Assembly: GCF_003992595.1 (NCBI RefSeq)
Contig: NZ_RZNA01000049.1
Location: 1 to 64,000 of the forward strand
DNA: 64,000 bases
Source of the DNA: Flagellimonas oceanensis
GTDB lineage: Bacteria > Bacteroidota > Bacteroidia > Flavobacteriales > Flavobacteriaceae
Direction of reading: 5' to 3'
Shown here: positions 35,643-45,094 of the stretch, in pieces
Numbering within the stretch: position 1 is the first letter of the stretch
How the letters are laid out: each line of letters opens with the position of its first letter
The notes under the pieces: model-generated
What the model saw: the letters and a program-made list of their open reading frames with translations, nothing else
The model's database searches: none
What the model was told of the DNA's origin: nothing
Position numbers and translations under genes: made by a program

Positions 35643-36533
35643 TTGAGTAACTTGGCCGGATTGAAAATCACTCGAATGCTGTATGAATATGAAATAGATT
35701 ATGATACTCGAAACTCCTATGAAATGGGGCTTAACGAGGCCTTTTGGCAGTTTTTGGTCATCCCGGAAGAGAACGATACACAAGAGCTTACCTATTGGCA
35801 TTTTGAAAACGACCTTGACGAGAAAAACAGCGTTTCCGAAAACGGACTGGGGTTTAAAACCGTACAGGTACGTTCCAAAAAGGAATTGGACCATATCAAA
35901 TTCAATGCACATTTTAAGCTTATCAAAAAAGAAATAAACCCGTTCGATTTTGATTTGCCTTTGGACATAAATGAAGAGCGAAAACTAGTGGACAGCTTGG
36001 ATTTCAGGGTAGATTATGAACCCTATCTCAGAAAGACGAAATTCACACAACTGCTCGAAGAACACAAGTCCATCTACGCCTTTGATCCCAAAAAGTCAAT
36101 TTTTGAAAACTTGACAGAGCTCAATCACTGGGCGTATGGACATCTGTACTTTAAAACTGGGGTTACCGATGTCAACACTTCGCTGGATGAAATCATTGAA
36201 AACCGACACGGGGTCTGTCAGGATTTCACACATTTATTCTGTGCCATAGCCAAACACCATGGGGTTCCAGCAAGATATGTCTCTGGATATTTACATCAAG
36301 GACATGGTTTTTTTGGAGATTCGCAAATGCATGCTTGGGCGGAGGCATTTGTACCCAATGTGGGTTGGATTGGATTTGACCCCACCAACAACGTCTTGGC
36401 CAATCATAATCACATAAAAGTCTGTCACGGAAAGGACTATATCGATTGTGCCCCATTGAAAGGAGTCGTTTATACCTTGGGCAAAAACGAAACTGAATAT
36501 ACCGTACAGGTAAAAGCTTCACAACAACAGTAA
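35643..36533 (+). CDS. transglutaminase-like protease/peptide-transferase of the ATP-grasp cluster
   Basis: An N-terminal Bact_transglu_N beta domain (LKITRMLYEYEIDYDTRN..NEAF) precedes a papain-like core. The triad is complete: Cys in HGVCQDFTHLF (about 184), His in MHAWAEAFVP (about 220) and Asp in WIGFDPTNN (about 236). The start used is TTG 35643, seven bases after the alpha-E stop; TTG 35661 or ATG 35676 are possible but would cut into the conserved first strand. In the predicted peptide system it would cleave or transfer the ligase product. Confidence 0.88.
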   Translation: MSNLAGLKITRMLYEYEIDYDTRNSYEMGLNEAFWQFLVIPEENDTQELTYWHFENDLDEKNSVSENGLGFKTVQVRSKKELDHIKFNAHFKLIKKEINPFDFDLPLDINEERKLVDSLDFRVDYEPYLRKTKFTQLLEEHKSIYAFDPKKSIFENLTELNHWAYGHLYFKTGVTDVNTSLDEIIENRHGVCQDFTHLFCAIAKHHGVPARYVSGYLHQGHGFFGDSQMHAWAEAFVPNVGWIGFDPTNNVLANHNHIKVCHGKDYIDCAPLKGVVYTLGKNETEYTVQVKASQQQ

Positions 36534-36586
36534 AATACCTAAGGTATTCTGCAGAAAGAAACTTATTTTTACCCAAAATACATTAC

Positions 36587-37688
36587 ATGATAACTACAGA
36601 TCAGCAAAAAGATCTTATTGAGCGCCTTGGTGCGTTAAGGAGGTATCTTTGACATTGATGCCAAACTTATTGAAATAGAGAACGAGGAAGAGAAAACCCT
36701 TGCTCCCGGTTTTTGGGACAATCCGCAAGAAGCCCAAAAGCAAATGCAATCCATCAAATCCAAAAAGAATTGGGTAGAAGATTTTGAGGAAGCCAAAACA
36801 TTGATTGGCGACCTTGAGGTACTTATGGAGTTTCAGCAAGCAGGTGAGGTATCGGAAGAGGAAGTCACTAAGCAGTTTGACAAGGCCCAAACAGCCATTG
36901 AAAAATTGGAGTTCCGCAACATGCTTTCAGATGAAGGGGATGAACTCACTGCCGTGCTTCAAATTACGGCTGGTGCCGGTGGCACAGAATCGTGTGATTG
37001 GGCGTCCATGCTAATGCGAATGTATATGATGTGGGCCGAGAAAAACGGTTACAAAATAAAGGAACTCAATTACCAAGAAGGTGATGTGGCCGGAATTAAG
37101 ACTGTAACCCTAGAAATCGAAGGCGAATATGCTTTTGGATGGCTCAAGGGTGAAAACGGGGTGCATCGTTTAGTCCGCATCTCCCCTTTTGATAGTAATG
37201 CCAAAAGACATACATCCTTTGCCTCGGTCTATGTGTATCCATTAGTGGACGACAGTATCGAAATTGAGGTAAATCCGTCGGATATTGAAATAACCACAGC
37301 GCGATCCAGTGGTGCTGGAGGACAAAATGTGAACAAGGTGGAAACCAAGGTTCAACTGGTGCACAAACCCACAGGAATTCAAATATCCTGTTCCGATTCT
37401 CGCTCTCAACACGACAACAGGGCCACGGCCATGAAAATGTTGAAGTCACAGCTGTACGAAATAGAACTTCGCAAAAAGCAGGAGGCACGTGCCGAAATAG
37501 AATCTTCCAAAATGAAGATTGAATGGGGATCTCAAATACGCAACTACGTGATGCATCCATATAAATTGGTGAAAGATGTGCGTACAGGGGAAGAGACAGG
37601 AAACGTGGACGCCGTTATGGATGGCGATCTGGATGCATTTTTAAAAGCCTATCTAATGATGATGGGCCAAAAAGAAGAACAAGACTAA
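36587..37688 (+). CDS. prfB: peptide chain release factor 2 with programmed +1 frameshift
   Basis: The frame-0 ORF starts at ATG 36587 and stops at TGA 36650 after 21 sense codons; a +1 shift at CTT-TGA continues in the frame ending at 37688 to give a 366-residue RF2. The stop-recognition tripeptide SPF is in [14 protein letters not shown], and the hydrolysis GGQ is in [17 protein letters not shown]2 reads UGA and UAA. The shift makes synthesis self-limiting: when RF2 is scarce, UGA at codon 22 is read slowly. The upstream transglutaminase gene ends 53 bp earlier. Confidence 0.96.
36638..36653 (+). promoter_or_regulatory. prfB: prfB programmed frameshift signal
   Basis: AGGAGG-TAT-CTT-TGA-C: an SD-like hexamer, the slippery CTT codon, and the in-frame TGA followed by C, with exactly the E. 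coli spacing (AGGGGG-TAT-CTT-TGA-C). Ribosomes slip +1 from CUU to UUU. Confidence 0.97.
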
Positions 37689-37699
37689 AAGCATAGGTC

Positions 37700-38041
37700 A
37701 TGATCAAAATATACCATAATCCAAGATGCCGAAAATCGAGGGAAGGATTGGCCATCTTGGAAAAATCAGGAAAAGAATTCGAAGTTGTAAAATATTTGGA
37801 TGATGTTCCCAGCAAAGAGGAATTGAAAACCTTGATTGAATATCTGGGTATCTCCCCTATTGATTTGGTAAGAAAAACAGAAGCCATTTGGAAAGAAAAA
37901 TTCAAGGGCAAAACCTTGACCGATGATGAGGTGATCACTGCTATGGCCGAGAACCCAAAATTGATAGAGCGTCCTATCGTTGTGAATGGTAAAAAAGCAG
38001 TTGTGGGAAGACCTCCTGAGAACATAGCCAACTTGCTATGA
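37700..38041 (+). CDS. ArsC-family (arsenate reductase/Spx-like) protein
   Basis: Thioredoxin-fold protein of the glutaredoxin-dependent ArsC family: IYHNPRCRKSREGLAIL carries the catalytic Cys (about residue 10), and ERPIVVNGKKAVVGRPPE holds the conserved Arg of the ArsC C-terminal motif. YLDDVPSKEEL is the family's middle motif. 113 residues is normal. Bacteroidota ArsC/YffB proteins are not always arsenate reductases, so no symbol is given. 11 bp after prfB. Confidence 0.88.
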   Translation: MIKIYHNPRCRKSREGLAILEKSGKEFEVVKYLDDVPSKEELKTLIEYLGISPIDLVRKTEAIWKEKFKGKTLTDDEVITAMAENPKLIERPIVVNGKKAVVGRPPENIANLL

Positions 38042-38109
38042 TTCTGATATCCAACTACATTTAACACCCGATAGGTGCTTAAATTAATCCTAAATAGTAT
38101 CTTTAGCCC

Positions 38110-38601
38110 ATGAAAAGTAAGCAAACCTTATTCTATATAACTCTTTTTATTGGAGTATTGTTCATTAATGATATTTCAGCACAATACGGTTATGGTTCTC
38201 CTTATGGATATGGATCACGCAGCATGTATGGTAGACGAAGTGCTATTCCACAAGCAGGACCTACGGAAAACACTAAAGAAGAAACTCCGCCTACCGCCGA
38301 AGAAATTGTGGATGAGCAAATGCCTTCCATTACCGAAGCAATAGGTCTAGACCCATTTGAGCAAGCTGTGGTTCGTACTTCATTGGTCCAATCTGTACAG
38401 CAGCGTATAGAACTTCAGATTTTGGAGTTGGAACCTCTTAAAATAAAGGAGGAAGTTGAGAAGATCAAACGGCGCCAAGATGCTGAATTAAAGGCTGGTC
38501 TGCCCGAAGACAAGTACGAAGCCTTTATGGAGCTTCAAGAAAATCATTTCAAGGCGAAAAAAAAGAAAAAGAAGAAGAAAAAGAAGAAGAACAAGGATTA
38601 A
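38110..38601 (+). CDS. exported helical protein with Gly/Tyr-rich head and poly-lysine tail
   Basis: The signal peptide ends near DISAQ. A short GYGSPYGYGSR-type Gly/Tyr repeat follows, then an acidic/helical body, and the end is a run of about twelve Lys just before NKD. The tail is encoded by a (AAA/AAG) track at about 38559-38598. Function unknown. Related flavobacterial proteins of this size are annotated only as hypothetical. Confidence 0.6.
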   Translation: MKSKQTLFYITLFIGVLFINDISAQYGYGSPYGYGSRSMYGRRSAIPQAGPTENTKEETPPTAEEIVDEQMPSITEAIGLDPFEQAVVRTSLVQSVQQRIELQILELEPLKIKEEVEKIKRRQDAELKAGLPEDKYEAFMELQENHFKAKKKKKKKKKKKNKD

Positions 38602-38702
38602 CACTTCTTTAAGGTCATTCGCAGGTTCATTTACGTTGTTGAGGGATTTATATTTCGTGCCCTCCTTTTTTACTTCAATTTTTGCAGCGTAAAAATCAAA
38701 CT

Positions 38703-41195
38703 ATGTACAGGATAATTATCCCGTTGCTGCTATTGACCTTATCAACATTCCAAGGCTTAGCGCAACAAAACCAAAAACCCATTACTATTTCAGGAAAAGT
38801 GGTTGATTCAGAAACCGGTCAACCTCTGGAATACGCAACCTTCGTTTTGCAAAAAGCAGACAGCCCTGATCAGGTAACAGGAGGAATCACAGACCTCGAT
38901 GGAAATTTTGAAATCGAGACCGACCCTGGAACTTACAACATCAGCGTCGAATTTATTTCTTACAAAACATATTCACGAAAAGGGCAAACCTACAATGCTG
39001 ACACCAATTTAGGATCTATTTCCATGTCCCCCGACGTTGCACAACTAGCAGAAGTTGAAGTTGTCGGAGAAAAAACCACTGTTGAGGTTCGTTTGGACAA
39101 AAAAGTATACAATATAGGTAAAGATATTACCACCAGTGGAGGCAACGTAAGTGACGCCTTGAGCAATATTCCTTCTGTCGCAGTTGACGTGGAAGGAGCC
39201 ATCAGCTTAAGGGGAAATGACAACGTTCGTATCCTTATCAACGGTAAACCTTCCGCTTTGGCAGGGTTTGGTTCTACTGACGTACTACAACAACTACCTG
39301 CCGATGCCATTGAAAAGGTAGAGGTAATTACCAGTCCTTCTGCCCGCTATGATGCCGAAGGTACGGCAGGTATCCTTAACATTATCCTGAAGAAGGAGAA
39401 AACATTGGGTATCAACGGGTCCGTCAATCTTACGGGCGGTATACCTTTCAATGCAAGGGCAACGACCAACTTCAATATAAGAACAGAGAAGTTCAACATT
39501 TTCAACACGCTTGGATATTACCATAGGGAATCCCCTGGAGGCGGTTACAATGACAACACCTATCAGTCCGAACAAAGTGAATTCGATAGAATCCTTGAAG
39601 ACAGGGATATCAGTAGAAATGATGATGGGTTCAACGTGAACATTGGTATGGAGTATTTCATTACCGAAAAATCATCTGTTACAGGTAGTTTTTTCTATAG
39701 ATGGTCTGATGAAAATGACATCAACGAGAATGACAACCAACGTTTTGCTGATGGCAGCATCAATAGTAGAACCATAAGGATAGAAGATCAGGCAGAGAAA
39801 GACAATAGCCGCCAGTTCTCTTTGAACTATACCAACAATATTGATGACGATGGTCAAAAATTGACGGCTGATCTACAATACTCTTACGATAATGAAGATG
39901 GTCTTACGGCCATTCGTGAAGACCGTACCATTCCAAGTGATAGTTTGATCGCTTTGGAAAATATTTACGAAAAGCAAAAGCAGGACGATATCTTGGCTCA
40001 AATCGATTATGTGTTGCCTATGGGCGATGCGCAATTTGAAGCGGGTTACCGAGGTACCTTTGAAAAAGAAGTGAACGATTACCAGTTGGACACTATCAAT
40101 CAAGGCACAGGGAATTTTGTTACCAACGAAGATTTAACCAATATATTCACGTACCACGAAAATGTAAATGCACTTTACACCCAATATGGGAACAAATACG
40201 GTAAATTTTCCGTACTGCTCGGTTTGCGTTTGGAAAACACCGAAATGCGAGGCGAAGTGGACGCAACGATAGATAGTCAGGCCCTAGAAGAGCTTGTAGG
40301 AGAAGATGTAGATCTAAACTTTGACAAGAACTATTTAGGGCTTTTTCCTACTGTGAACTTTGTTTATGAAATTTCTAAAACACAGAATATTTCACTTGGT
40401 TACAACAGAAGGATCAACAGACCCAGAGGTTGGTTCATCAACCCTTTTCCATCTAGATCCAGTAGGACCAACGTTTTTCAAGGAAATCCGGATTTGGACC
40501 CAGCCTTTGCCAATGCATTTGATCTTGGATACATGAAGCGATGGAAAAAATTGACGTTCACATCTTCCGTATATTATCAGCGTGAAACACAATCTTTTGA
40601 GTTCATTACTGAAAATACCGGTCAATTTACTTCTGATGGTATCCAGATTATCCGAAGGGTTCCCATCAACCTATCCACCAACGAGCGCATCGGTGCCGAA
40701 GCGGGTGTAATGTACAATCCTGCCAAATGGTGGAGATTGAACGGTAGTTTCAACTTCTTTACCTTCTCTTCTGATGGAGAGTTCAATGGTGTTGATTATG
40801 GAACCACCAACTCAAGCTATTTTGCACGTTTGAGCTCAAAGTTTACCTTACCAGGAAAAATAGAGCTTCAGGCCAATTCCTTTTACATGGGACCTAGACA
40901 GAATGCCCAAACGGAATCTGACGCAATGTTCTCTATGAACTTGGCTTTGAGCAAGGATTTGTTTGATGATAAGGCCACACTCTCATTGAATGCCAGTGAC
41001 CTGTTCAACTCCAGAAAACGTAGATCATTTACCCAGACACCTACGTTCACATCGGACAGTGAATTCCAGTGGAGACAAAGACAAGTGAATCTATCTTTCA
41101 TCTATAGATTCAACCAGCCCAAAGAGCAACGCCAAAGAGGAAGACAGGACGGCGGCCCTGGCGATGACGAGGGAGAGGGACAATTCCAAGATTAA
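38703..41195 (+). CDS. TonB-dependent outer-membrane receptor (OMP_b-brl_3 type)
   Basis: ATG 38703 starts the signal peptide MYRIIIPLLLLTLSTFQGLAQ; TTG 38682 is unlikely. A carboxypeptidase-regulatory-like beta sandwich (about 32-110) precedes the plug (EVVGEKTTVEVRLDKKVYNI to about residue 235, with SLRGNDNVRILINGKPS) and a 22-strand-type barrel to the end. The C-terminus is an unusual polar tail (RQRGRQDGGPGDDEGEGQF). No SusD-like partner is next to it, so the cargo is unknown; such stand-alone receptors often take up peptides or metal chelates. Confidence 0.9.
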   Translation: MYRIIIPLLLLTLSTFQGLAQQNQKPITISGKVVDSETGQPLEYATFVLQKADSPDQVTGGITDLDGNFEIETDPGTYNISVEFISYKTYSRKGQTYNADTNLGSISMSPDVAQLAEVEVVGEKTTVEVRLDKKVYNIGKDITTSGGNVSDALSNIPSVAVDVEGAISLRGNDNVRILINGKPSALAGFGSTDVLQQLPADAIEKVEVITSPSARYDAEGTAGILNIILKKEKTLGINGSVNLTGGIPFNARATTNFNIRTEKFNIFNTLGYYHRESPGGGYNDNTYQSEQSEFDRILEDRDISRNDDGFNVNIGMEYFITEKSSVTGSFFYRWSDENDINENDNQRFADGSINSRTIRIEDQAEKDNSRQFSLNYTNNIDDDGQKLTADLQYSYDNEDGLTAIREDRTIPSDSLIALENIYEKQKQDDILAQIDYVLPMGDAQFEAGYRGTFEKEVNDYQLDTINQGTGNFVTNEDLTNIFTYHENVNALYTQYGNKYGKFSVLLGLRLENTEMRGEVDATIDSQALEELVGEDVDLNFDKNYLGLFPTVNFVYEISKTQNISLGYNRRINRPRGWFINPFPSRSSRTNVFQGNPDLDPAFANAFDLGYMKRWKKLTFTSSVYYQRETQSFEFITENTGQFTSDGIQIIRRVPINLSTNERIGAEAGVMYNPAKWWRLNGSFNFFTFSSDGEFNGVDYGTTNSSYFARLSSKFTLPGKIELQANSFYMGPRQNAQTESDAMFSMNLALSKDLFDDKATLSLNASDLFNSRKRRSFTQTPTFTSDSEFQWRQRQVNLSFIYRFNQPKEQRQRGRQDGGPGDDEGEGQFQD

Positions 41196-41224
41196 AAGGA
41201 GTTATACTTTAAAACATAAATAGA

Positions 41225-41252
41225 AAAGCAGCCGATATGGCTGCTTTTTTTA
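41225..41252 (+). terminator. intrinsic terminator of the TonB receptor gene
   Basis: AAAAGCAGCC-GATAT-GGCTGCTTTTTTT hairpin, 29 bp after the stop. Confidence 0.9.
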
Positions 41253-41342
41253 TGCTCAATGAAATTTGAAAATCGTGAGTTCCGAGCAAAAAAAATTAGT
41301 CCTCAAATCCATGAGAACTAATTTTATGAAATAGGTTAAAAT

Positions 41343-41370
41343 AAAAAAGAAGCCAAATTGGCTTCTTTTC
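41343..41370 (-). terminator. terminator of the small membrane-protein gene at 41378
   Basis: The minus strand reads AAAAGAAGCC-AATTT-GGCTTCTTTTTTA, directly after the stop codon at 41378. Confidence 0.85.
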
Positions 41371-41377
41371 GTATATC

Positions 41378-41551
41378 TTATTCTTCTAGTTGGGCACGCT
41401 TGGCCTCTTTTCTTTCTTTAAACATTTCCCTAAGGTTGCCAATCAACCAGTAAGGTACTACAAAGGTCAATAGGAATATCATCAACCAAAAACCGATTGT
41501 CAAAATTGTTAGAAAAGCTAAAAAACCTAAATATTGGTCAAATTCGAACAT
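41378..41551 (-). CDS. 57-residue single-span membrane protein
   Basis: Reading back from ATG 41551 gives a frame with a hydrophobic run of about 28 residues (LGFLAFLTILTIGFWLMIF and onward) and a basic, charged C-terminal helix (REMFKERKEAKRAQLEE). Its own terminator at 41343 and its position between two transcription units support a real gene. Function unknown. Confidence 0.7.
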   Translation of the reverse strand: MFEFDQYLGFLAFLTILTIGFWLMIFLLTFVVPYWLIGNLREMFKERKEAKRAQLEE

Positions 41552-41664
41552 CTTTACTCCTTTTGTTTTAACAAAGATACTTTCTTCTTATCAAAAAAAA
41601 CAAATAGATGGGCAAAAAAAAGTGTATTTATCTCGATGAACTACCAAATAAATGCCCTATATCC

Positions 41665-41672
41665 TACCTTTG
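41665..41672 (+). promoter_or_regulatory. TAnnTTTG -7 box of fumC
   Basis: TACCTTTG lies 19 bp upstream of ATG 41692. The -33 region is not convincing. Confidence 0.5.
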
Positions 41673-41691
41673 TAGGACAAAATTTTAAACT

Positions 41692-43089
41692 ATGAGTTTC
41701 AGGATTGAAAAAGATACCATGGGCGAGGTAAAGGTACCCGCCGATAAATATTGGGGCGCCCAAACCGAACGTTCCCGAAACAACTTTAAAATTGGTGCTC
41801 CCGCATCCATGCCCTTGGATGTGGTGTACGGATTTGCTTATTTAAAAAAGGCTGCGGCCTACACCAATCACGAATTGGGAGTGCTCAGTCAAGAAAAAAG
41901 AGACCTTATTGCACAGGTTTGTGATGAAATACTGGATGGCAAGCACGATGACCAGTTTCCCTTGGTCATTTGGCAAACTGGCTCCGGTACGCAGAGCAAC
42001 ATGAACGTGAACGAGGTAATCGCCAATCGTGCCCACGAAATCGCTGGCAAAAAAATTGGAGAGGGTGAAAAAACCATTCAGCCCAATGATGACGTGAACA
42101 AGAGTCAATCTTCCAATGATACCTTCCCGACAGGAATGCACATTGCAGCTTACAAAAAAATAGTGGAAGTAACCATTCCTGGCGTAGAACAACTACGGGA
42201 CACATTGCAGAAGAAATCCGAAGAGTTCAAGGATGTGGTAAAGATTGGTAGAACCCACTTGATGGACGCCACTCCCCTAACCTTGGGTCAAGAATTCTCA
42301 GGCTACGTTTCCCAATTGAACCATGGATTGAAAGCGCTGAAAAACACATTGCCTCACTTGAGCGAACTTGCTTTGGGCGGAACAGCTGTAGGTACCGGTT
42401 TGAATACACCGAAAGGATATGATGTACTTGTCGCCAAGTACATTGCCGAATTTACTGGAAAACCTTTCGTGACCGCTGAGAATAAGTTTGAAGCTTTGGC
42501 GGCCCACGATGCCATTGTGGAAAGTCATGGTGCTTTGAAACAGTTGGCCGTTTCCCTGAACAAAATTGCCAATGATATCCGTATGATGGCTTCTGGACCA
42601 CGTTCTGGAATTGGGGAAATCATTATCCCTGCCAACGAACCTGGAAGTTCCATTATGCCCGGTAAAGTGAACCCTACCCAATGTGAGGCCATGACCATGG
42701 TCTGTGCCCAGGTAATGGGCAACGACGTGGCCATTGGTGTTGGAGGCACGCAGGGTCATTACGAACTCAATGTATTTAAACCTGTTATGGCAGCCAATAT
42801 TTTGCAATCTGCCCAATTGATCGGAGATGCTTGTGTAAGTTTTGATGTGAACTGTGCTTCTGGCATTGAGCCCAATCACGATACCATTAAAACGCTATTG
42901 AACAACTCCTTAATGTTGGTAACGGCATTGAACACCAAAATTGGTTATTACAAGGCTGCAGAGATTGCCAATACAGCACACAAAAACGGTACTACACTTA
43001 GAGAAGAGGCCGTTAATCTAGGATATGTAACCCCCGAAGAATATGACGAGTGGGTAAAACCTGAAGATATGGTGGGCAGTTTAAAATAA
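41692..43089 (+). CDS. fumC: class II fumarate hydratase
   Basis: Interconverts fumarate and L-malate in the TCA cycle. [17 protein letters not shown] is the fumarase/aspartase signature loop with the catalytic Ser. [25 protein letters not shown] and [11 protein letters not shown] are the other active-site regions; they and [14 protein letters not shown] fit FumC over argininosuccinate lyase or aspartase. 465 residues, full length. Monocistronic with a strong terminator. Confidence 0.97.
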   Translation: MSFRIEKDTMGEVKVPADKYWGAQTERSRNNFKIGAPASMPLDVVYGFAYLKKAAAYTNHELGVLSQEKRDLIAQVCDEILDGKHDDQFPLVIWQTGSGTQSNMNVNEVIANRAHEIAGKKIGEGEKTIQPNDDVNKSQSSNDTFPTGMHIAAYKKIVEVTIPGVEQLRDTLQKKSEEFKDVVKIGRTHLMDATPLTLGQEFSGYVSQLNHGLKALKNTLPHLSELALGGTAVGTGLNTPKGYDVLVAKYIAEFTGKPFVTAENKFEALAAHDAIVESHGALKQLAVSLNKIANDIRMMASGPRSGIGEIIIPANEPGSSIMPGKVNPTQCEAMTMVCAQVMGNDVAIGVGGTQGHYELNVFKPVMAANILQSAQLIGDACVSFDVNCASGIEPNHDTIKTLLNNSLMLVTALNTKIGYYKAAEIANTAHKNGTTLREEAVNLGYVTPEEYDEWVKPEDMVGSLK

Positions 43090-43110
43090 GCTTCCAGAGA
43101 TTGAAGCATA

Positions 43111-43146
43111 AAAAATGCCCGTCCAAAATTGGACGGGCATTTTTAT
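43111..43146. terminator. bidirectional terminator between fumC and the envelope coiled-coil gene
   Basis: AAAAATGCCCGTCC-AAAATT-GGACGGGCATTTTT, a perfect 14-bp stem with A/T runs on both sides, between convergent genes. Confidence 0.95.
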
Positions 43147-43167
43147 TATAGTGATAGTGTGTGTTTA

Positions 43168-44058
43168 TTACTTCAATTCGAAGCTGGAAGTACCCAACAA
43201 TTTCAATTTGTTGTCATAAACGTTCACCATGTAGTTTCCATCTTGGAAATCTCCACTTGGCTTGTTTATGTAGTCACATACATCCAAAGCATCGTTTTCG
43301 TAGTAGAAGTTGGTACCTTTACTATAAGTAAGAGAGCTTCCTTCCTCGGTGGTTTTTGTCAAACCTTCTCCCAATACGTTACCTTGTGGTCCAAGAACTT
43401 CGATAAAGAATTCTCTGTCACCAGCTTCAGCGATTACGTTATCGGCAATGGTAAAACAAACTTTGAATTTATCAGTAGCTCTGGCTCTTCTTGTAGAAAC
43501 CAATTTACCACTGTTTCTTTCTTTAATAGCATCAACACTGATTGTGCTTAGGTTAAGCGCAGAACCTTTTTCAACGGCATCAGCCAATTGAGTGTTCTGG
43601 ATGATCAAAGAATCGTTGAATACGGTTTGTTGTTCCAACTCAGCAAAAGTACTGTCTCTCTGCATGGCCAACAAGCTGTTGGATTGCGTCAAGGAATCCA
43701 CTTGCTTCAATAGTTCTTCTCTTTCAGCTTTAAGAACGCTTACTTGTCTTCTGTAACGTGAAAGTGTTGCGATATCGGCTTTCATACTGCTTACAGAATC
43801 AATGTATTTTGCGATGTTATCTCTGGCAGCAACCAACTCTTCGTTTGTGGCGTTGCTTTCCAAAATAGCTTTGTCGTATTCAGACTTCAAGTTGTTCAAA
43901 TCCTCTACAACCAATTCTTTCTCTTGAGTAAGAGCTTCGGTTGTTTGTTTTTTATCTTGATAAAGACTCACAGTGTAAATAATGGTTCCCAAAAGAACTA
44001 CACCCAACAGACCTGCAATTACTTTCAATCCGTTATTGTTATTTTTTGTTTCAGTCAT
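43168..44058 (-). CDS. membrane-anchored coiled-coil protein with C-terminal beta domain
   Basis: A short cytoplasmic head, one membrane span (GLKVIAGLLGVVLLGTIIYTV) and about 120 residues of heptad-like coiled coil (EKELVVEDLNNLKSEYDK onward) are followed by a beta-rich extracytoplasmic C-terminal domain (DKFKVCFTIADNVIAEAGDR to the end). Arg-rich TRRARATDKF sits at the junction. The architecture suggests a structural or scaffold protein of the envelope; no enzyme motif is visible and I do not recognise the family. Convergent with fumC. Confidence 0.7.
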   Translation of the reverse strand: MTETKNNNNGLKVIAGLLGVVLLGTIIYTVSLYQDKKQTTEALTQEKELVVEDLNNLKSEYDKAILESNATNEELVAARDNIAKYIDSVSSMKADIATLSRYRRQVSVLKAEREELLKQVDSLTQSNSLLAMQRDSTFAELEQQTVFNDSLIIQNTQLADAVEKGSALNLSTISVDAIKERNSGKLVSTRRARATDKFKVCFTIADNVIAEAGDREFFIEVLGPQGNVLGEGLTKTTEEGSSLTYSKGTNFYYENDALDVCDYINKPSGDFQDGNYMVNVYDNKLKLLGTSSFELK

Positions 44059-44227
44059 AACTTTTTGTTTTAATTGATTCTCGTTTAAGGTTTTTAATCA
44101 ATCGTGTTTGGTTTATATACGCATCGGATTTGCATTTGGATTATTTGGGTGGAAATAATTTTCACAAAAAATTACAATTCTGCTCATTATCCCTTATTTT
44201 TAAAAGGATTTAAAAAAAGAAGACACC

Positions 44228-45025
44228 ATGAAAAAAAATATACTTTTAACTGCTAGTGCTTTACTGATTCTACTGGTTTCATGTAAAGAAAAAGAAAAGA
44301 AGCAAGAGGAAACTGCGCAGGTTGAGACTCAAATTGAAGAAGTAGAGGCTCCTTCCCCTGCAGAAATAACCCCTATAGAACATGCCACCGCTGTAATTGA
44401 ATGGGATGATAACACCATATATATAGATCCCGTTGGTGGAAAAGCAGCTTTTGAAGGTCAACCCTCACCGGATATGATTTTCATTACCGATATACACGGC
44501 GACCATTTCAATCCCGAAACGTTGAATGAATTGGATTTGGAAGGTGTTGAAATTATTGCTCCGGATGCGGTCAAATCACAAATGGATGAAGCCTTATCCT
44601 CCAAAACCACCATCATGAACAATGGAGAGACCAAAGAAATATCCGGTTTCTCGGTAAAAGCCATTCCTATGTACAACCTACGGGAAGAAGCCAAAGACTT
44701 CCATGTAAAAGGCAGAGGAAATGGATATGTGTTTACCTTTGGTAATGAACGCATTTATTTTTCAGGAGATACAGAGGATATTCCCGAAATGCGTGCTTTG
44801 GAAGATATTGACAAGGCCTTTGTCTGTATGAACCTACCTTATACCATGACTGTTGAAAGTGCGGCCGATGCGGTGTTGGAATTCAAGCCTAAACAAGTAT
44901 ACCCTTATCATTTTAGAGGACGCCCTGATGTCAGTGATGTTGAAAAATTCAAAAGCATTGTGAACGAAGGAGATTCCGATATAGAAGTGGTACAATTGGA
45001 CTGGTATCCCAACGAAGATTACTAG
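44228..45025 (+). CDS. metallo-beta-lactamase-fold lipoprotein
   Basis: The lipobox is LLVSC (about residue 19). MBL fold of the YtnP/UPF0173-like branch: FITDIHGDHFN (about 86) replaces the usual THxHxDH, so the first His is Asp; YIDPVGG, IYFSGDTED (metal Asp) and VYPYHFRGRPD (late His) are present. Whether a full di-metal site remains is uncertain. Envelope-located hydrolase of unknown substrate. Confidence 0.78.
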   Translation: MKKNILLTASALLILLVSCKEKEKKQEETAQVETQIEEVEAPSPAEITPIEHATAVIEWDDNTIYIDPVGGKAAFEGQPSPDMIFITDIHGDHFNPETLNELDLEGVEIIAPDAVKSQMDEALSSKTTIMNNGETKEISGFSVKAIPMYNLREEAKDFHVKGRGNGYVFTFGNERIYFSGDTEDIPEMRALEDIDKAFVCMNLPYTMTVESAADAVLEFKPKQVYPYHFRGRPDVSDVEKFKSIVNEGDSDIEVVQLDWYPNEDY

Positions 45026-45094
45026 TCCTATATAATATTAACGGGTTTTCATCGTTAGAACAACTAACTTAGTAACCAAATCAAATACTTGAAT

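Noticed and set aside
42298-42879. 193-codon minus-strand frame inside fumC
   Set aside because: Shadow of a clear fumarase.
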